DNA of 55,521 nucleotides from JBKHBQ01 sp046542305. Lineage in GTDB: Bacteria > Bacteroidota > Bacteroidia > Bacteroidales > 4484-276. Shown piece after piece: positions 8,236 through 17,221 of the stretch. The translations under genes were made by a program, and so were the position numbers. Position 1 is the first letter of the stretch, and every line of letters starts with the position of its first letter. Under the pieces are notes generated by a model that searched no databases, was not told the DNA's origin, and saw only the letters and a program-made list of their open reading frames with translations. The stretch covers positions 1 to 55,521 of the forward strand of contig JBKHBQ010000001.1 in NCBI GenBank assembly GCA_046542305.1, in the 5' to 3' direction.

Positions 8236-9189
8236 ATGAAACTGAAAAATAAAGGAGATAAGCCCACAAGGACGGGATTTGGCGAAGGCGTGAAAGATGC
8301 TGCCGGGCTGAACAAAAATGTGGTGGGCATCGGTGCCGACATCACCTCGTCGGTGAGCATGAACCTGTTTGCCGAAGCTTTTCCCGGTCGGTTCATTTCG
8401 CTTGGCATTGCCGAACAGAATTGCATGGCAGTGTCGGCCGGACTGGGACTTTCGGGTAAGATCCCCGTTTTCGCCACCTATGCAGTGTTTTCTGCCATGC
8501 GCACTACCGACCAGAGCCGTATATCGGTTTGCTATAACGATGTGCACGTGGTGATCGGCGGCGCACATGCGGGCATTTCTGTCGGGCCCGACGGAGCTAC
8601 CCATCAGGCTCTCGAAGATATTGCCATCATGCGGGTGATGCCCAACATGACAGTGCTTTCGCCCTGCGATGCAACCCAGGCCCGGCAACTTACATGCAAA
8701 GCCATCCTTGATCTTCCGGGACCGGTATATATTCGGTTTGGCCGCGAAGCCGTGCCTGATTTTATTCCGGAGGATTGGGATACCGAAATCGGAAAGGCGC
8801 AGACCCTCCGCGAGGGCCGTGATCTGGCGATTATCGCTACCGGGCATATGGTTTGGGAAGCGCTTCAGGCTGCCGGCATCCTTGCCGGTAACGGCATTGA
8901 CGCCCGCGTGATTAATATCCACACCATCAAACCCATCGACGAACAGGCCATCGTGGCTGCAGCAAGAGAAACCGGTGCGATCCTGACGGTGGAGGAGCAC
9001 CAGGTGGCCGCAGGCTTCGGAAGCGCCGTAGCTGAAGTAGTGGTAAAAAACTATCCGGTGCCGGTGGATATGGTAGGGATGAACGACAGCTTCGGCGAAT
9101 CGGGGCAACCGGCAGAACTCATGGAAAAATACGGACTGACGGCAGCAAACATCGCCGGCAGGGCCAAAAACCTGTTACGCCGCAAATGA
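8236..9189 (+). CDS. Transketolase, C-terminal subunit, copy 1
   Basis: A 317-aa protein matching the pyrimidine-binding and C-terminal domains of transketolase. It includes the GIAEQNCMAVSAGL segment, whose Glu activates thiamine diphosphate in the family, and HTIKPID near the C-terminal domain. It lies 3 bp after the N-terminal subunit, and its stop overlaps the start of the NUDIX gene (ATGA at 9186-9189), so the three genes are probably translationally coupled. The overall fold also resembles DXS and pyruvate dehydrogenase E1-beta, but the partner gene fixes the call. Confidence 0.88.
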   Translation: MKLKNKGDKPTRTGFGEGVKDAAGLNKNVVGIGADITSSVSMNLFAEAFPGRFISLGIAEQNCMAVSAGLGLSGKIPVFATYAVFSAMRTTDQSRISVCYNDVHVVIGGAHAGISVGPDGATHQALEDIAIMRVMPNMTVLSPCDATQARQLTCKAILDLPGPVYIRFGREAVPDFIPEDWDTEIGKAQTLREGRDLAIIATGHMVWEALQAAGILAGNGIDARVINIHTIKPIDEQAIVAAARETGAILTVEEHQVAAGFGSAVAEVVVKNYPVPVDMVGMNDSFGESGQPAELMEKYGLTAANIAGRAKNLLRRK

Positions 9190-9593
9190 TCGACGTTACC
9201 TGTGCTATCATTATCTGGAACGGAAAAATCCTCGCCACGCTCAGGGCCCGCGGCATGCACCTCGAAGGGCACTGGGAGTTTCCCGGCGGCAAGATCGAAA
9301 CCGGCGAAACTGCCGAAGCATGTATCAGCCGGGAGATCCTCGAGGAACTGAATATCCGGATTCGTGTAATCAGATCAATGCAGCCCGTGGAACACCATTA
9401 CCCCAATAAAGCGATCCGGCTGATTCCTTTTGTATGTGAAATCGTTTCGGGAAAGATCCAACTGGCCGAACATTCGGAATTCAGATGGCTGGACGAAAAT
9501 GAAATCCATGAAATGAACTGGGCTGCGGCAGACCGGAAGGTAGTGGAAGGATTGATAAATATGGATGTGAAAGATAAAAACCAGGAGTGTTGA
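9186..9593 (+). CDS. NUDIX hydrolase, MutT-like
   Basis: A 135-aa single-domain NUDIX protein. The box runs from GGKIETGE to REILEELNI; the metal-binding REXXEE core is intact, while the usual Gly after EEL is Asn. The family hydrolyses nucleoside diphosphates linked to another moiety; MutT members clean 8-oxo-dGTP. Length and the short WEFPGGK entry fit MutT. It overlaps the upstream transketolase gene by 4 bp. Substrate is inferred from family resemblance only. Confidence 0.85.
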   Translation: MIDVTCAIIIWNGKILATLRARGMHLEGHWEFPGGKIETGETAEACISREILEELNIRIRVIRSMQPVEHHYPNKAIRLIPFVCEIVSGKIQLAEHSEFRWLDENEIHEMNWAAADRKVVEGLINMDVKDKNQEC

Positions 9594-9604
9594 TTTATGA
9601 AAAC

Positions 9605-10789
9605 TTATTCCACATACACCACAAGTCCTTTCAGGTACTCACCTTCGGGGTGGTAGATATTTACCGGGTGATCGGGCGGCTGGTCGAGCTGGAAAAGGAT
9701 GCGTGCACTGCGCCCGGTGGCGGCAGCGGCAGAAAATACGGCTTTCCTGAAATCCTCCTTCGAAACCACCTGCGAGCAGGAATAGGTGAACAGCAATCCG
9801 CCCCGGGTGAGCCTGCGGAAGGCAGCTTCGTTGATGCGGCGGTAGGCTTTCAGTGCGTTCGAAAGTGCAGCCTGATGCTTGGCAAAGGCCGGCGGATCGA
9901 GGACGATCAGGTCATAACTTTCAGTTGATTGTTTAAAAAATCCAAAGGCGTCCATGGCGAAAAAACGGTGGGCGGGATTTTCACCAAAATTCAACTGCAT
10001 GTTTTTTCGGGCCAGCGCAATGGCTTTGTCAGATGCATCCACGCTGTCGACCAGCACGGCGCCTCCGGCAGCGGCATACACCGAAAATCCGCCGGTATAC
10101 GAAAAAACATTGGCTACTTTTCTGCCTTTTGCACATTGACCTACCAGTCTGCGGCTTTCGCGCTGGTCGATAAAGAAGCCGGTTTTTTGTCCTTCACGAA
10201 AATCCACTTCAAAGGTATGGCCGTATTCCGACACCACTGCGTTTCCGGATTCACCAACCAGAAAATTGGAGGTATTCACTGCTTCGGCTTCATTCAGCGT
10301 GGACTCGCTTTTATCGTACACGGCATGCACGCGGTCTTCCAGCAACTCACTTACTATGGAAGCAAACATTTCCCTGTGCCTCCACATCCCTACCGAATGT
10401 GCCTGCAGCACCACCACGCCATTGTAGTAGTCCATGATCAGCCCCGGAAACCGGTCGCCTTCACCATGAATCAACCGGAACGTATTGGTTTGTGGATCAT
10501 CAAAAAAACCAAGGTTTTTCCGCATGGCAAAGGCCCGTTCAAATCCCGATCTCCAGAATTCCCTGCCAGCATCAGTTTGTTCGAAGGAGAACAGCCGGAC
10601 CATGATCGATCCGTTCTGGATATGCCCCGTAGCAAGGTATTCGTCATTCGCGGAATATACTTCCACCACATCGCCTTCTTCAGGTTTTCCGGTGATGGAT
10701 TTGATGGCACCCGAAAACACCCACAGGTGATAACGCTGCAGCGACCTCTCCCGCCCGGATTTCAGAACGACTTTTGGAAATTGTTTCAT
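9605..10789 (-). CDS. rlmI: Class I rRNA (cytosine) methyltransferase, RlmI-type
   Basis: A 394-aa protein with an N-terminal PUA-like domain, a central region, and a C-terminal Rossmann methyltransferase. The SAM-binding motif VFSYTGGFSVYAA and the catalytic-region motif LDPPAFAK are visible. In E. coli RlmI makes m5C1962 in 23S rRNA. Length matches the family. It converges with the NUDIX gene (11 bp apart) and diverges from trmO, whose promoter overlaps its start region. The exact target base is inferred. Confidence 0.85.
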   Translation of the reverse strand: MKQFPKVVLKSGRERSLQRYHLWVFSGAIKSITGKPEEGDVVEVYSANDEYLATGHIQNGSIMVRLFSFEQTDAGREFWRSGFERAFAMRKNLGFFDDPQTNTFRLIHGEGDRFPGLIMDYYNGVVVLQAHSVGMWRHREMFASIVSELLEDRVHAVYDKSESTLNEAEAVNTSNFLVGESGNAVVSEYGHTFEVDFREGQKTGFFIDQRESRRLVGQCAKGRKVANVFSYTGGFSVYAAAGGAVLVDSVDASDKAIALARKNMQLNFGENPAHRFFAMDAFGFFKQSTESYDLIVLDPPAFAKHQAALSNALKAYRRINEAAFRRLTRGGLLFTYSCSQVVSKEDFRKAVFSAAAATGRSARILFQLDQPPDHPVNIYHPEGEYLKGLVVYVE

Positions 10790-10809
10790 TGTGTCGATTG
10801 TTATTTTTG
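10781..10809 (+). promoter_or_regulatory. Promoter of trmO
   Basis: TTG at 10781-10783, an 18-base spacer, and TATTTTTG at 10802-10809 fit the Bacteroidetes consensus. The leader to the ATG at 10833 would be about 17 nt. It overlaps the start of the divergent rlmI. Confidence 0.6.
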
Positions 10810-10832
10810 CAAAGTAACGGAATTTCTATACC

Positions 10833-11307
10833 ATGAAAATTGAATACACACCGATCGGCATCCTTTTTACGCCTTTTAATAACACTGACCAGATGCCCAT
10901 CCAGCCATTCCTGGAGCAATGCCACAGAAGGGTATGCGGAAATTTTATCTGAATTTATCCCTGGTTTGCAGGATCTTGGCGGTTTTTCGCACGTGATCCT
11001 GATCTATCATTTTCACAGGCAACAAAATATGAAACTCGGGGTAACGCCGTTTCTGAACGACAAGCCGCATAGTGTGTTTGCCACGCGCGCACCTTCGAGG
11101 CCCAATGCCATCGGGCTGTCTGTAGTTAAACTGAACAGGATCGAAGGCAACAGGATTTATATTGATAATCCGGATATGCTTAATGAAACGCCGTTGCTGG
11201 ACATAAAACCTTACGTTCCGCAATTCGACAGCTTTACCGATGCAGAAGCAGGTTGGCTTACCAGCAAAAATCCGGACAAGACCCGCTCAGACAACAGATT
11301 CGCCTGA
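10833..11307 (+). pseudogene. trmO: trmO (tRNA t6A37 methyltransferase), broken by one frameshift
   Basis: The family N-terminus is read from the ATG at 10833 (MKIEYTPIGILFTPFNN, then MPIQP). After that the frame runs to a TGA at 10950. The rest of the protein (ATEGYAEI, GFSHVILIYHFH, ATRAPSRPNAIGLS) continues in the +1 frame to 11307. One extra base, or two missing, between about 10900 and 10918 explains this. An ORF starting at 10840 in the second frame has a nonsense N-terminus. TrmO N6-methylates t6A37 of tRNA-Thr in relatives. No slippery or stop-linked site suggests programmed shifting. An assembly error is possible. Confidence 0.8.
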
Positions 11308-12291
11308 AGCATTGAAGCGATCGAGAATATTGCGCACCTCTTCCCGGCTGTTGGTTTCCATGAGTTCCGCACGCAGCCTGGCAGCGCCATGGAAATTATT
11401 TGTGTAGATTTTGAAAAACCTTTTCAGCATGGCAAAATTGCGCTCCCCGCCCCAGGTATCCATAAACAGCTCCACATGCTGCCAGAGCAGGTTCAACTTG
11501 TCCTGTATGGAAACTTCAAGTTGCGGTTCATTGAAAAACCAGGGATTGTGAAAGATGCCACGCCCTATCATGACGCCGTCGGCACCGGTCCGGCTGCATT
11601 TTTCGACGCCGTCGGGAACACTCCACACATCGCCATTGCCAAGCACGGGGATATTTTTTCCGGAAGCATTGCGAAGTTCAACGGCCTTCTTCACCTCATC
11701 CCAGTCGGCAGGCACATCCGACATATCCTTTTGGGTTCGCCCGTGCAAAGTGATTGCCGCCGGGTGCTGCGCCAACAAATGGCTGATCCATGCCTCCGTG
11801 TTGTGCTTTTTAATGCCGGTACGGGTTTTTACGCTTACCGGAACGCAGGATGCTTCTTTGGCAGCCTGAATGATTTCGGCGGCCAGCTCCGGCTTCCCGA
11901 TCAGAGCCGAACATGCGCCCTGTTTGACGATCTTTTTTACCGGACACCCCATGTTGATATCAATGCCATCGAAATCGAATTCGTTGCAGATAAGTTGGGT
12001 AGCCCGGAAAAACTTTTCCGGATTGGCGCCCCAGATCTGGGCAACGATCTTTATGCCCTTTGCGCGCAGCACCTGCCGCTCGGAGTCATTCACGCGCAGG
12101 CGGCTGATCACATTGTCCCTCCCTACCGGATGGCACAATCCATCGGTGGAAGTGAATTCGGTGAAAATCACATGAAACCAGCGTGGATCGGAAATCCGCA
12201 TCACCAGCTCACGAAAGGAGGTATCGGTAACATCCTCCATCGGCGCCAGCGTAAACATTGGCCTGTCAAGTTCTGTCCAGAAATTTTCCAT
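11287..12291 (-). CDS. dus: tRNA-dihydrouridine synthase
   Basis: A 334-aa flavoenzyme of the Dus family when started at the ATG at 12289-12291; three ATGs are consecutive (12289-12297), and a longer 363-aa reading has an unlikely N-terminus. The LAPMEDVTD motif binds FMN, NMGCPVKKI precedes the catalytic loop GACSALI with its Cys, and GNGDVWS lies in the barrel. It reduces uridines in tRNA D-loops using NADPH. Its 3' end overlaps the 3' end of trmO by 21 bp on the opposite strand. Which Dus subgroup it belongs to cannot be decided by eye. Confidence 0.9.
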   Translation of the reverse strand: MENFWTELDRPMFTLAPMEDVTDTSFRELVMRISDPRWFHVIFTEFTSTDGLCHPVGRDNVISRLRVNDSERQVLRAKGIKIVAQIWGANPEKFFRATQLICNEFDFDGIDINMGCPVKKIVKQGACSALIGKPELAAEIIQAAKEASCVPVSVKTRTGIKKHNTEAWISHLLAQHPAAITLHGRTQKDMSDVPADWDEVKKAVELRNASGKNIPVLGNGDVWSVPDGVEKCSRTGADGVMIGRGIFHNPWFFNEPQLEVSIQDKLNLLWQHVELFMDTWGGERNFAMLKRFFKIYTNNFHGAARLRAELMETNSREEVRNILDRFNASGESVV

Positions 12292-12297
12292 CATCAT

Positions 12298-12639
12298 CTT
12301 GAAAACGGCTGCAAACATAAGACATTTCCATTTGTCCGTTAACGGACAAGTAAGCATGCGCATCCGGACAGCCCACAAATGAAGCGACGTCTATTCCCTC
12401 CCTAATTATCATGATATCAAAGGAAAACAAATAACGGCACACCAATTGAGGTGGCAGATTATAACAACAATATTATTTCGCTCAAGCGTTTTTTTTCATG
12501 GATTTTTTTTGACTGCTGAATAGCCGCACGGCCCATCCTGCCGGCGGCTATTTTTTGTGCTTTTTCATGACATCCCTGTAAACATCATGCCCCAAAAACA
12601 TTTCAGCAGTTTGCTTGTTGTAAAGAAAAACTAAATCGT
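12298..12639. other. Intergenic region, nothing recognised
   Basis: About 340 bp between the divergent dus and small membrane protein genes. It is AT-rich with several T-runs. No TAnnTTTG box with a proper partner and no short gene was identified. Confidence 0.5.
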
Positions 12640-12993
12640 ATGAAACCATATCAGGCAAATCTTTACTATGGCATATTGCTGATTGTACTTAGTGTGTGGA
12701 GCTATTTTGCTTCTGAATCACCGTCGCTCACGGCTTTTATTCCGGCAGGATTCGGGATAATTTTTCTTGCCCTTACCTCACCCATGAAAAAAGGCAGCAA
12801 AACTATAGCGCATTTGGCCGCCGGATTAACCTTTCTTTTGATCTTCGCCCTGGTAAAGCCGCTGCTTGGCGCCCTCGAACGCGATGATACCATGGCCATC
12901 GCCCGCGTGATGGTGTTGATTGCCGGCGGCATTTTCGTATTCGGTGTGTATGTGAACAACTTTATCCAAATCAGGAAAACAAAAAGAGGCTGA
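12640..12993 (+). CDS. Small four-helix membrane protein, unknown function
   Basis: A 117-aa protein with four predicted membrane segments (about residues 10-25, 31-47, 56-75 and 88-108) and a basic C-terminus ending KTKRG. It resembles small uncharacterised inner-membrane proteins found across bacteria. No active-site residues are recognisable. It stands alone and ends in a strong terminator 45 bp downstream. Confidence 0.75.
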   Translation: MKPYQANLYYGILLIVLSVWSYFASESPSLTAFIPAGFGIIFLALTSPMKKGSKTIAHLAAGLTFLLIFALVKPLLGALERDDTMAIARVMVLIAGGIFVFGVYVNNFIQIRKTKRG

Positions 12994-13037
12994 CCAGACT
13001 GAAATATTGTTTCCGGTACAATAACTGATAAATCGCA

Positions 13038-13073
13038 AACCCGGCAGGTTTTTCGGAAACCTGCCGGGTTTTC
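13038..13073 (+). terminator. Strong intrinsic terminator
   Basis: A perfect 14-bp stem (13038-13051 with 13057-13070, core CCCGGCAGG) has a TTCGG loop and ends in TTTT. The flanking A/T pairs make it potentially bidirectional. Confidence 0.9.
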
Positions 13074-13129
13074 TATTAACATGTTTTCCTGTAACAAAGG
13101 GCTGTTTATTCGTTAAACGCTGAAATGAG

Positions 13130-13400
13130 ATGATATTGAAACAACAACCATTTTCCTGGGCATTCTTTTTATAACAGCATCGCCCGGCACCCAGAATATT
13201 CAGGACCTGAAAGCCGGGAATACGAGGTGCCCGTCACCATCCTCGGAACTTTTCATTTTCCTATCCCAACCTCGACAGGGTTAAAACCGAAAAAAAACAA
13301 GCAGGTAGATATGCTTTCGGAGCAGCGACAGGCTTAGCTGGCCGGACTGTTCGAAAAGCTGCTGGAATTCCGTCCGACGATGTATACAGCGAATCTAAGT
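13130..13400 (+). pseudogene. Remnant of a secreted DUF5694 protein
   Basis: Reading three frames in turn gives the N-terminus of a DUF5694-type protein. A signal-like start (MILKQQPFSWAFFL) is followed, in shifted frames, by YEVPVTILGTFHF (from 13221), SYPNLDRVK (13259 on) and VDMLSEQRQA, an in-frame TAG at 13335, then LAGLFEKLLEFRPT. Family members read LGTFHF, a pattern near LSPERQAE, and FRPTK. There are at least two compensating frameshifts, one beside an A8 run, plus a nonsense codon, and the homology stops near 13380. The remainder is missing where the leftward ABC permease gene ends. Confidence 0.75.
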
Positions 13401-13401
13401 A

Positions 13402-15741
13402 TTACTCGTAGCGGAGCGACATCGTCGGGTTGACTGATGCCGCACGCCAGGCGTGGAAACTTACGGTAACAAATGCGATGAGGAAGGCCGTAAGCGCCGC
13501 CAGCAGAAACATCCAGAGTTGCGGATTGACATGGTAGGCAAACCTTTCGAGCCAGTCGCTCATGATCAGGAGGGCTACCGGCCATGCGATGATGTTGGCC
13601 ACTGCCACCCAAATCAGAAATTCCTTTACCATCCGGCCGACGATGGCGGTGCGTGAAGCGCCAAAAACTTTCCGAACGCCGATCTCCCGGGTACGCTGGC
13701 GCGCCGAGAACAATGCCAGTCCGGCCAGTCCGATGCCCGCAATAAAAACCGCAAGCAGTGAAAAATACCCAAACAGTTTGGCCAGCCGCTCCTCTGTGCG
13801 GTACAACCTGTCGAAAGCCTGATCCAGAAACGTGTATTCAAAAGGAAAACCGGCAGCATACTCGCCCCAGACCTCTTCGATCTTATCCATGGTTTCAGGG
13901 ATGTTGTTGGCATTGAGGCGAACACTCACCTGATTGCACCAGGAAGGGACATAGGCCAGCGCCAGCGGCAGAATAGGAGAATGCACCGAACGGAATGAAA
14001 AATCACGTACCACACCCACAATTTTTCCGTCGGCCAGGGTGGTGCCGACCGGGTTTTTCAGGTCGAAATCCTTTACGAAAGTTTCATTTACGATGTACGC
14101 CTTATGGATATCGCTTTGTGCATCTTTATAAAAATTTCTGCCTTCGATCAGTTCAAGCCCGAGCAAATCGACATACTCCGGCAGGCAGGTAATGGCGTAA
14201 AACCGCCTCGCAACCGTATCCACGGTTCTGCCCCAGTTCATGCCTGCGTATCCGGGCACATGCGATGATGCCGATACGAATTGCACTTCGGGAATAGATT
14301 TAAGGCTAGCCGTGAAAGCATCGAAATTCTTCGGTATATCACCCTGGCCATAAAAATAAACTACATGTTCCTTATTAAAACCCACATCGACATTTCGGGC
14401 AAATTGCATCTGCGAAAAGATCACAATGGTGGCGATGATCAGTATGATCGAAACCGTAAACTGAAATATGATAAGCCCGTGGCGCAAAGTGAGACCTTTT
14501 CTGCCCTTATGGCTTTCGCCCTTCAGAATGAATGCCGGCTGGAATTTTGTGAGATAAAATGCCGGGTACAGTCCGGCGAGGACTCCCACTATCACAGAAA
14601 ATCCGATGGCTGTAAGCAGCACCGGAAAATTAAACAATGCCGAAGATGTAAGGTTGGCCAGGATGGCACGGTTGAATACCGGCACCAGCAACTCGAACAA
14701 AAGCGCAGCAAACAAAAACGAAAACAGGCTGATCAGTACCGATTCAACCAGAAACTGGCGCATCAGCAGTTTGCGGCTGGCGCCAATCACCTTTTTCAGC
14801 CCCACTTCCCTGCACCGGCGCGAGGCGGTGGCCGTTGCCAGATTGATGAAATTTATGACAGCGATCAATAAAATAAAAATGCCAACTGCCGAATAAATAT
14901 AGACGTAGTTTATCGAACCGTGCTGTAACCGGTCGTATCCTTTTCCCGAATGGAAATAAACATCCTTAAGTGGCATGAGCAAAAAATTTATTGTAAAATC
15001 ATCACGTCCCACCATGGCATGAATTTCATTGTTGAGATGCTGATTAAGCTTTAAACTTACCTCATCTATCTCGAGATGGTCGCTTAGCAATACAAATGTT
15101 TGATGGCTCCAGTCGTTGTAATCTTCAAGATACTTCGGATTGCCGTTCATCTGAGGCAACATTTCGATATTGCCAACCATATTTCCCCAAATGGACGAAT
15201 TGGAGGGAAAATCTTTCATGATGCCGGTGACGGTAAAGGTATTTTTATGGTTAAAACGGAGGGATTTTCCAATGGGATCTTCGTCCTGAAAAATCTTTTC
15301 AGCTTCACTTTCGCTTAACACCAGCGAATGAGGCAGGTCGAGCACACTGGCAGGATCGCCTCTAAGCAGTTTAAAACTGAAGATTTCGAAGAAAGTGCTG
15401 TCGGCAAGCAGGAGCCCGGAGGTGCTTACCTGCCGGTCATCATAATTAATCAGTGCCGACGACTCGCTGTAAGTAAACCGGCACAGCTCTTCAATTTCCG
15501 GGATGGTTGTTCCGGTCAGCTTTTTTAATAGCATCGGGGTGGCTGAGAATTGATCGGTTTCGATGCGATAAATATTTTCAATATTTTCATGAAACCGGTC
15601 GGCGGTAACCTCTTCCTTAACATAAAGTGCAATAAGAAAGAAAATGGCCATTCCTATGGACAAGCCGAGAACATTGATTAAGGTATAGCCCTTATTTTTC
15701 ATAAAACTGCGAAGGGCAATTTTCACGTGTGCAAGTACCAT
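13402..15741 (-). CDS. FtsX/MacB-type ABC transporter permease
   Basis: A 779-aa permease with the double FtsX layout. It has an N-terminal helix (about residues 20-41), a large periplasmic MacB-PCD domain, three helices around 285-400, a second periplasmic domain, and three final helices. FtsX-domain motifs are visible, including TASRRCREVGLKKVIGAS and QRTREIGVRKVFGAS. Such proteins work with an ATPase subunit in mechanotransmission or lipoprotein/peptide export. No ATPase gene is adjacent, which is frequent for this family in Bacteroidota. The substrate is unknown. It is a single gene with 169 bp upstream. Confidence 0.9.
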   Translation of the reverse strand: MVLAHVKIALRSFMKNKGYTLINVLGLSIGMAIFFLIALYVKEEVTADRFHENIENIYRIETDQFSATPMLLKKLTGTTIPEIEELCRFTYSESSALINYDDRQVSTSGLLLADSTFFEIFSFKLLRGDPASVLDLPHSLVLSESEAEKIFQDEDPIGKSLRFNHKNTFTVTGIMKDFPSNSSIWGNMVGNIEMLPQMNGNPKYLEDYNDWSHQTFVLLSDHLEIDEVSLKLNQHLNNEIHAMVGRDDFTINFLLMPLKDVYFHSGKGYDRLQHGSINYVYIYSAVGIFILLIAVINFINLATATASRRCREVGLKKVIGASRKLLMRQFLVESVLISLFSFLFAALLFELLVPVFNRAILANLTSSALFNFPVLLTAIGFSVIVGVLAGLYPAFYLTKFQPAFILKGESHKGRKGLTLRHGLIIFQFTVSIILIIATIVIFSQMQFARNVDVGFNKEHVVYFYGQGDIPKNFDAFTASLKSIPEVQFVSASSHVPGYAGMNWGRTVDTVARRFYAITCLPEYVDLLGLELIEGRNFYKDAQSDIHKAYIVNETFVKDFDLKNPVGTTLADGKIVGVVRDFSFRSVHSPILPLALAYVPSWCNQVSVRLNANNIPETMDKIEEVWGEYAAGFPFEYTFLDQAFDRLYRTEERLAKLFGYFSLLAVFIAGIGLAGLALFSARQRTREIGVRKVFGASRTAIVGRMVKEFLIWVAVANIIAWPVALLIMSDWLERFAYHVNPQLWMFLLAALTAFLIAFVTVSFHAWRAASVNPTMSLRYE

Positions 15742-15910
15742 GATCAGTAGGTTTTATATTTAAATCATCATCACGGTACTGCATATTCACACATCGTGCC
15801 AATCAAGATAAGAATTATATATTCAGAAAGTTAGGATGCATAACTGAAAGCCGTACAAGGCATGAATTGTCCGCAGGCAAACAGCAATGTCCGATTCCGT
15901 TCATAACAGT

Positions 15911-16387
15911 CTATGAATAAAACGCATCGGGGCCGGGATATAAAAACCGCTCCCGGGCAATTTCGTCAGGAAAGGTAAAATACTGCACCAACCCCACCGC
16001 GCAAAGCTTATCCTCATGATCGAACAATTCCACCTGGATATCGGCAAGGTTGCGCTTCTGTTCCTTCAGCCGGGCCCTCAGGCTTATTTCGCCCTTGTTG
16101 GTATATACCGGCTTTTTATACCTGACCTCCAGCCGCGAGGTAAGTCCGGCGGTTTTCAGCTTTGCATACACAAACCAGCTTGCAATTTCATCCATCAGCG
16201 TGGATTGAATGCCCCCGTGCAGCACATTGTTGTAACCCATGAAATGCTGAAGGGGTGTCCAGCGCGTGGTGATATATTCGCCTTCGTCAGTAAATTTCAG
16301 CCTCAGCCCGTTCTCATTGTCGGGCGAACAGCCAAAGCAATCATAACCGGGAAGGCCCCGGAACGGATTAAGTATCTTTTTTGTCAC
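15911..16387 (-). CDS. PaaI-family hotdog thioesterase
   Basis: A 158-aa hotdog-fold protein. The N-terminal CFGCSPDNENGLRL and the HGGIQSTLMDE segment, which carries the catalytic-region Gly-Gly and acidic residue, are typical of PaaI-like acyl-CoA thioesterases. It begins 8 bp after the stop of the leftward YwqK-like gene, so the two are probably cotranscribed. The acyl substrate is unknown. Confidence 0.85.
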   Translation of the reverse strand: MTKKILNPFRGLPGYDCFGCSPDNENGLRLKFTDEGEYITTRWTPLQHFMGYNNVLHGGIQSTLMDEIASWFVYAKLKTAGLTSRLEVRYKKPVYTNKGEISLRARLKEQKRNLADIQVELFDHEDKLCAVGLVQYFTFPDEIARERFLYPGPDAFYS

Positions 16388-16395
16388 GGCTGCGA

Positions 16396-17142
16396 TTATT
16401 TGGCGATTCCCTTTTTGTAGGTGATTTCCTTCAGGAGTTTACCCTGCTCGTCGTATTCTTTCCAGTCGTCGTCCTTGAGGTTTTCGCTGAATCTCCCTTC
16501 GACCTTCAACTGCCCGTTGGTATAATACTCGCGGTAGAAGCCGTTGCGGATGTTATTGGAATACTCCTCCTCCGACATCACGGTACCGTCTTCGTAAAAT
16601 GTTTTCTGAACGCCTTCAAATTTTCCATCTTCATATTTGTATTCGGCGATCATGTTTCCGGATTGATCATACCATTTGGATGAACCTTCCTTCAGCCCGT
16701 CGTTGTAATATGATTCCTCCTGCGGGCGGCCGGTGTTGTAAAAGGTTTTGCGAAGGCCATAGAGTTTGCCGTTTTCGTATTGCTCTTCCAGCACGAGTCG
16801 CGATCCGCGGTCGAAAACCCGGTGAATGCCATGGGGCAAACCTTCTCTGAAATATTGCTCCGAGATATAAAAACCTCGTTTATCTATTTCCATGGACAAT
16901 CCGTCCAGTTTATCTGCTTTGTAATTTCTCACATAGTTGATCACATCATTGGGATGATAATGCACAAAGGTTCCTTCCCGTTTACCATCAACATAATGCC
17001 CCGAGATTTTGGCACGGCCTTCATTTATTTCCCAGTATCCCTGTTTCAGTCCGTTGGCATCGGTTTGGTTTATTTCGCTTTGCGCGAAAAGATTCATTGC
17101 GGTTAAGCTCACAAGCAAAAAAGCGGCGATAATTTTTTTCAT
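16396..17142 (-). CDS. Secreted YwqK/MORN-repeat protein
   Basis: A 248-aa protein with a signal peptide (ending near LFAQS) followed by about eight MORN-like repeats of the type GxxxYYxNGxxxxExxY. Examples are YFREGLPHGIHRVF, TFYNTGRPQEESYYNDG and EYYTNGQLKVEGRF. Databases often name such proteins toxin-antitoxin system YwqK-family antitoxin. No toxin is next to it, and the repeats themselves suggest a structural or binding role in the envelope. The upstream minus-strand promoter at 17174-17204 is good. A dead relative lies at 43.7-44.0 kb. Confidence 0.82.
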   Translation of the reverse strand: MKKIIAAFLLVSLTAMNLFAQSEINQTDANGLKQGYWEINEGRAKISGHYVDGKREGTFVHYHPNDVINYVRNYKADKLDGLSMEIDKRGFYISEQYFREGLPHGIHRVFDRGSRLVLEEQYENGKLYGLRKTFYNTGRPQEESYYNDGLKEGSSKWYDQSGNMIAEYKYEDGKFEGVQKTFYEDGTVMSEEEYSNNIRNGFYREYYTNGQLKVEGRFSENLKDDDWKEYDEQGKLLKEITYKKGIAK

Positions 17143-17173
17143 GATAAATAGCTTTTGATTTTCAGAATTCTGG

Positions 17174-17204
17174 CAAAATTAACAACATCCCCTGAGAAAA
17201 GCAA
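17174..17204 (-). promoter_or_regulatory. Promoter of the YwqK-thioesterase unit
   Basis: On the minus strand, TTG (17202-17204), 20 bases, then TAATTTTG (17174-17181). The leader to the ATG at 17142 is about 25 nt. Confidence 0.65.
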
Positions 17205-17221
17205 CGGCAAGTGGAAGATCA

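Noticed and set aside
7387..9108. A 573-aa ORF opposite the transketolase pair
   Set aside because: Antisense shadow of two well-recognised genes; it spans both of them and has no motif of its own.
10895..10952. Programmed frameshift in trmO
   Set aside because: No slippery heptamer, no stop codon at the shift point and no family precedent known to me; mutation or assembly error is simpler.
16396..17142. Toxin-antitoxin pair with the YwqK-like gene
   Set aside because: No toxin gene is adjacent; the neighbours are a thioesterase and a YccF protein. The database name alone is not evidence.
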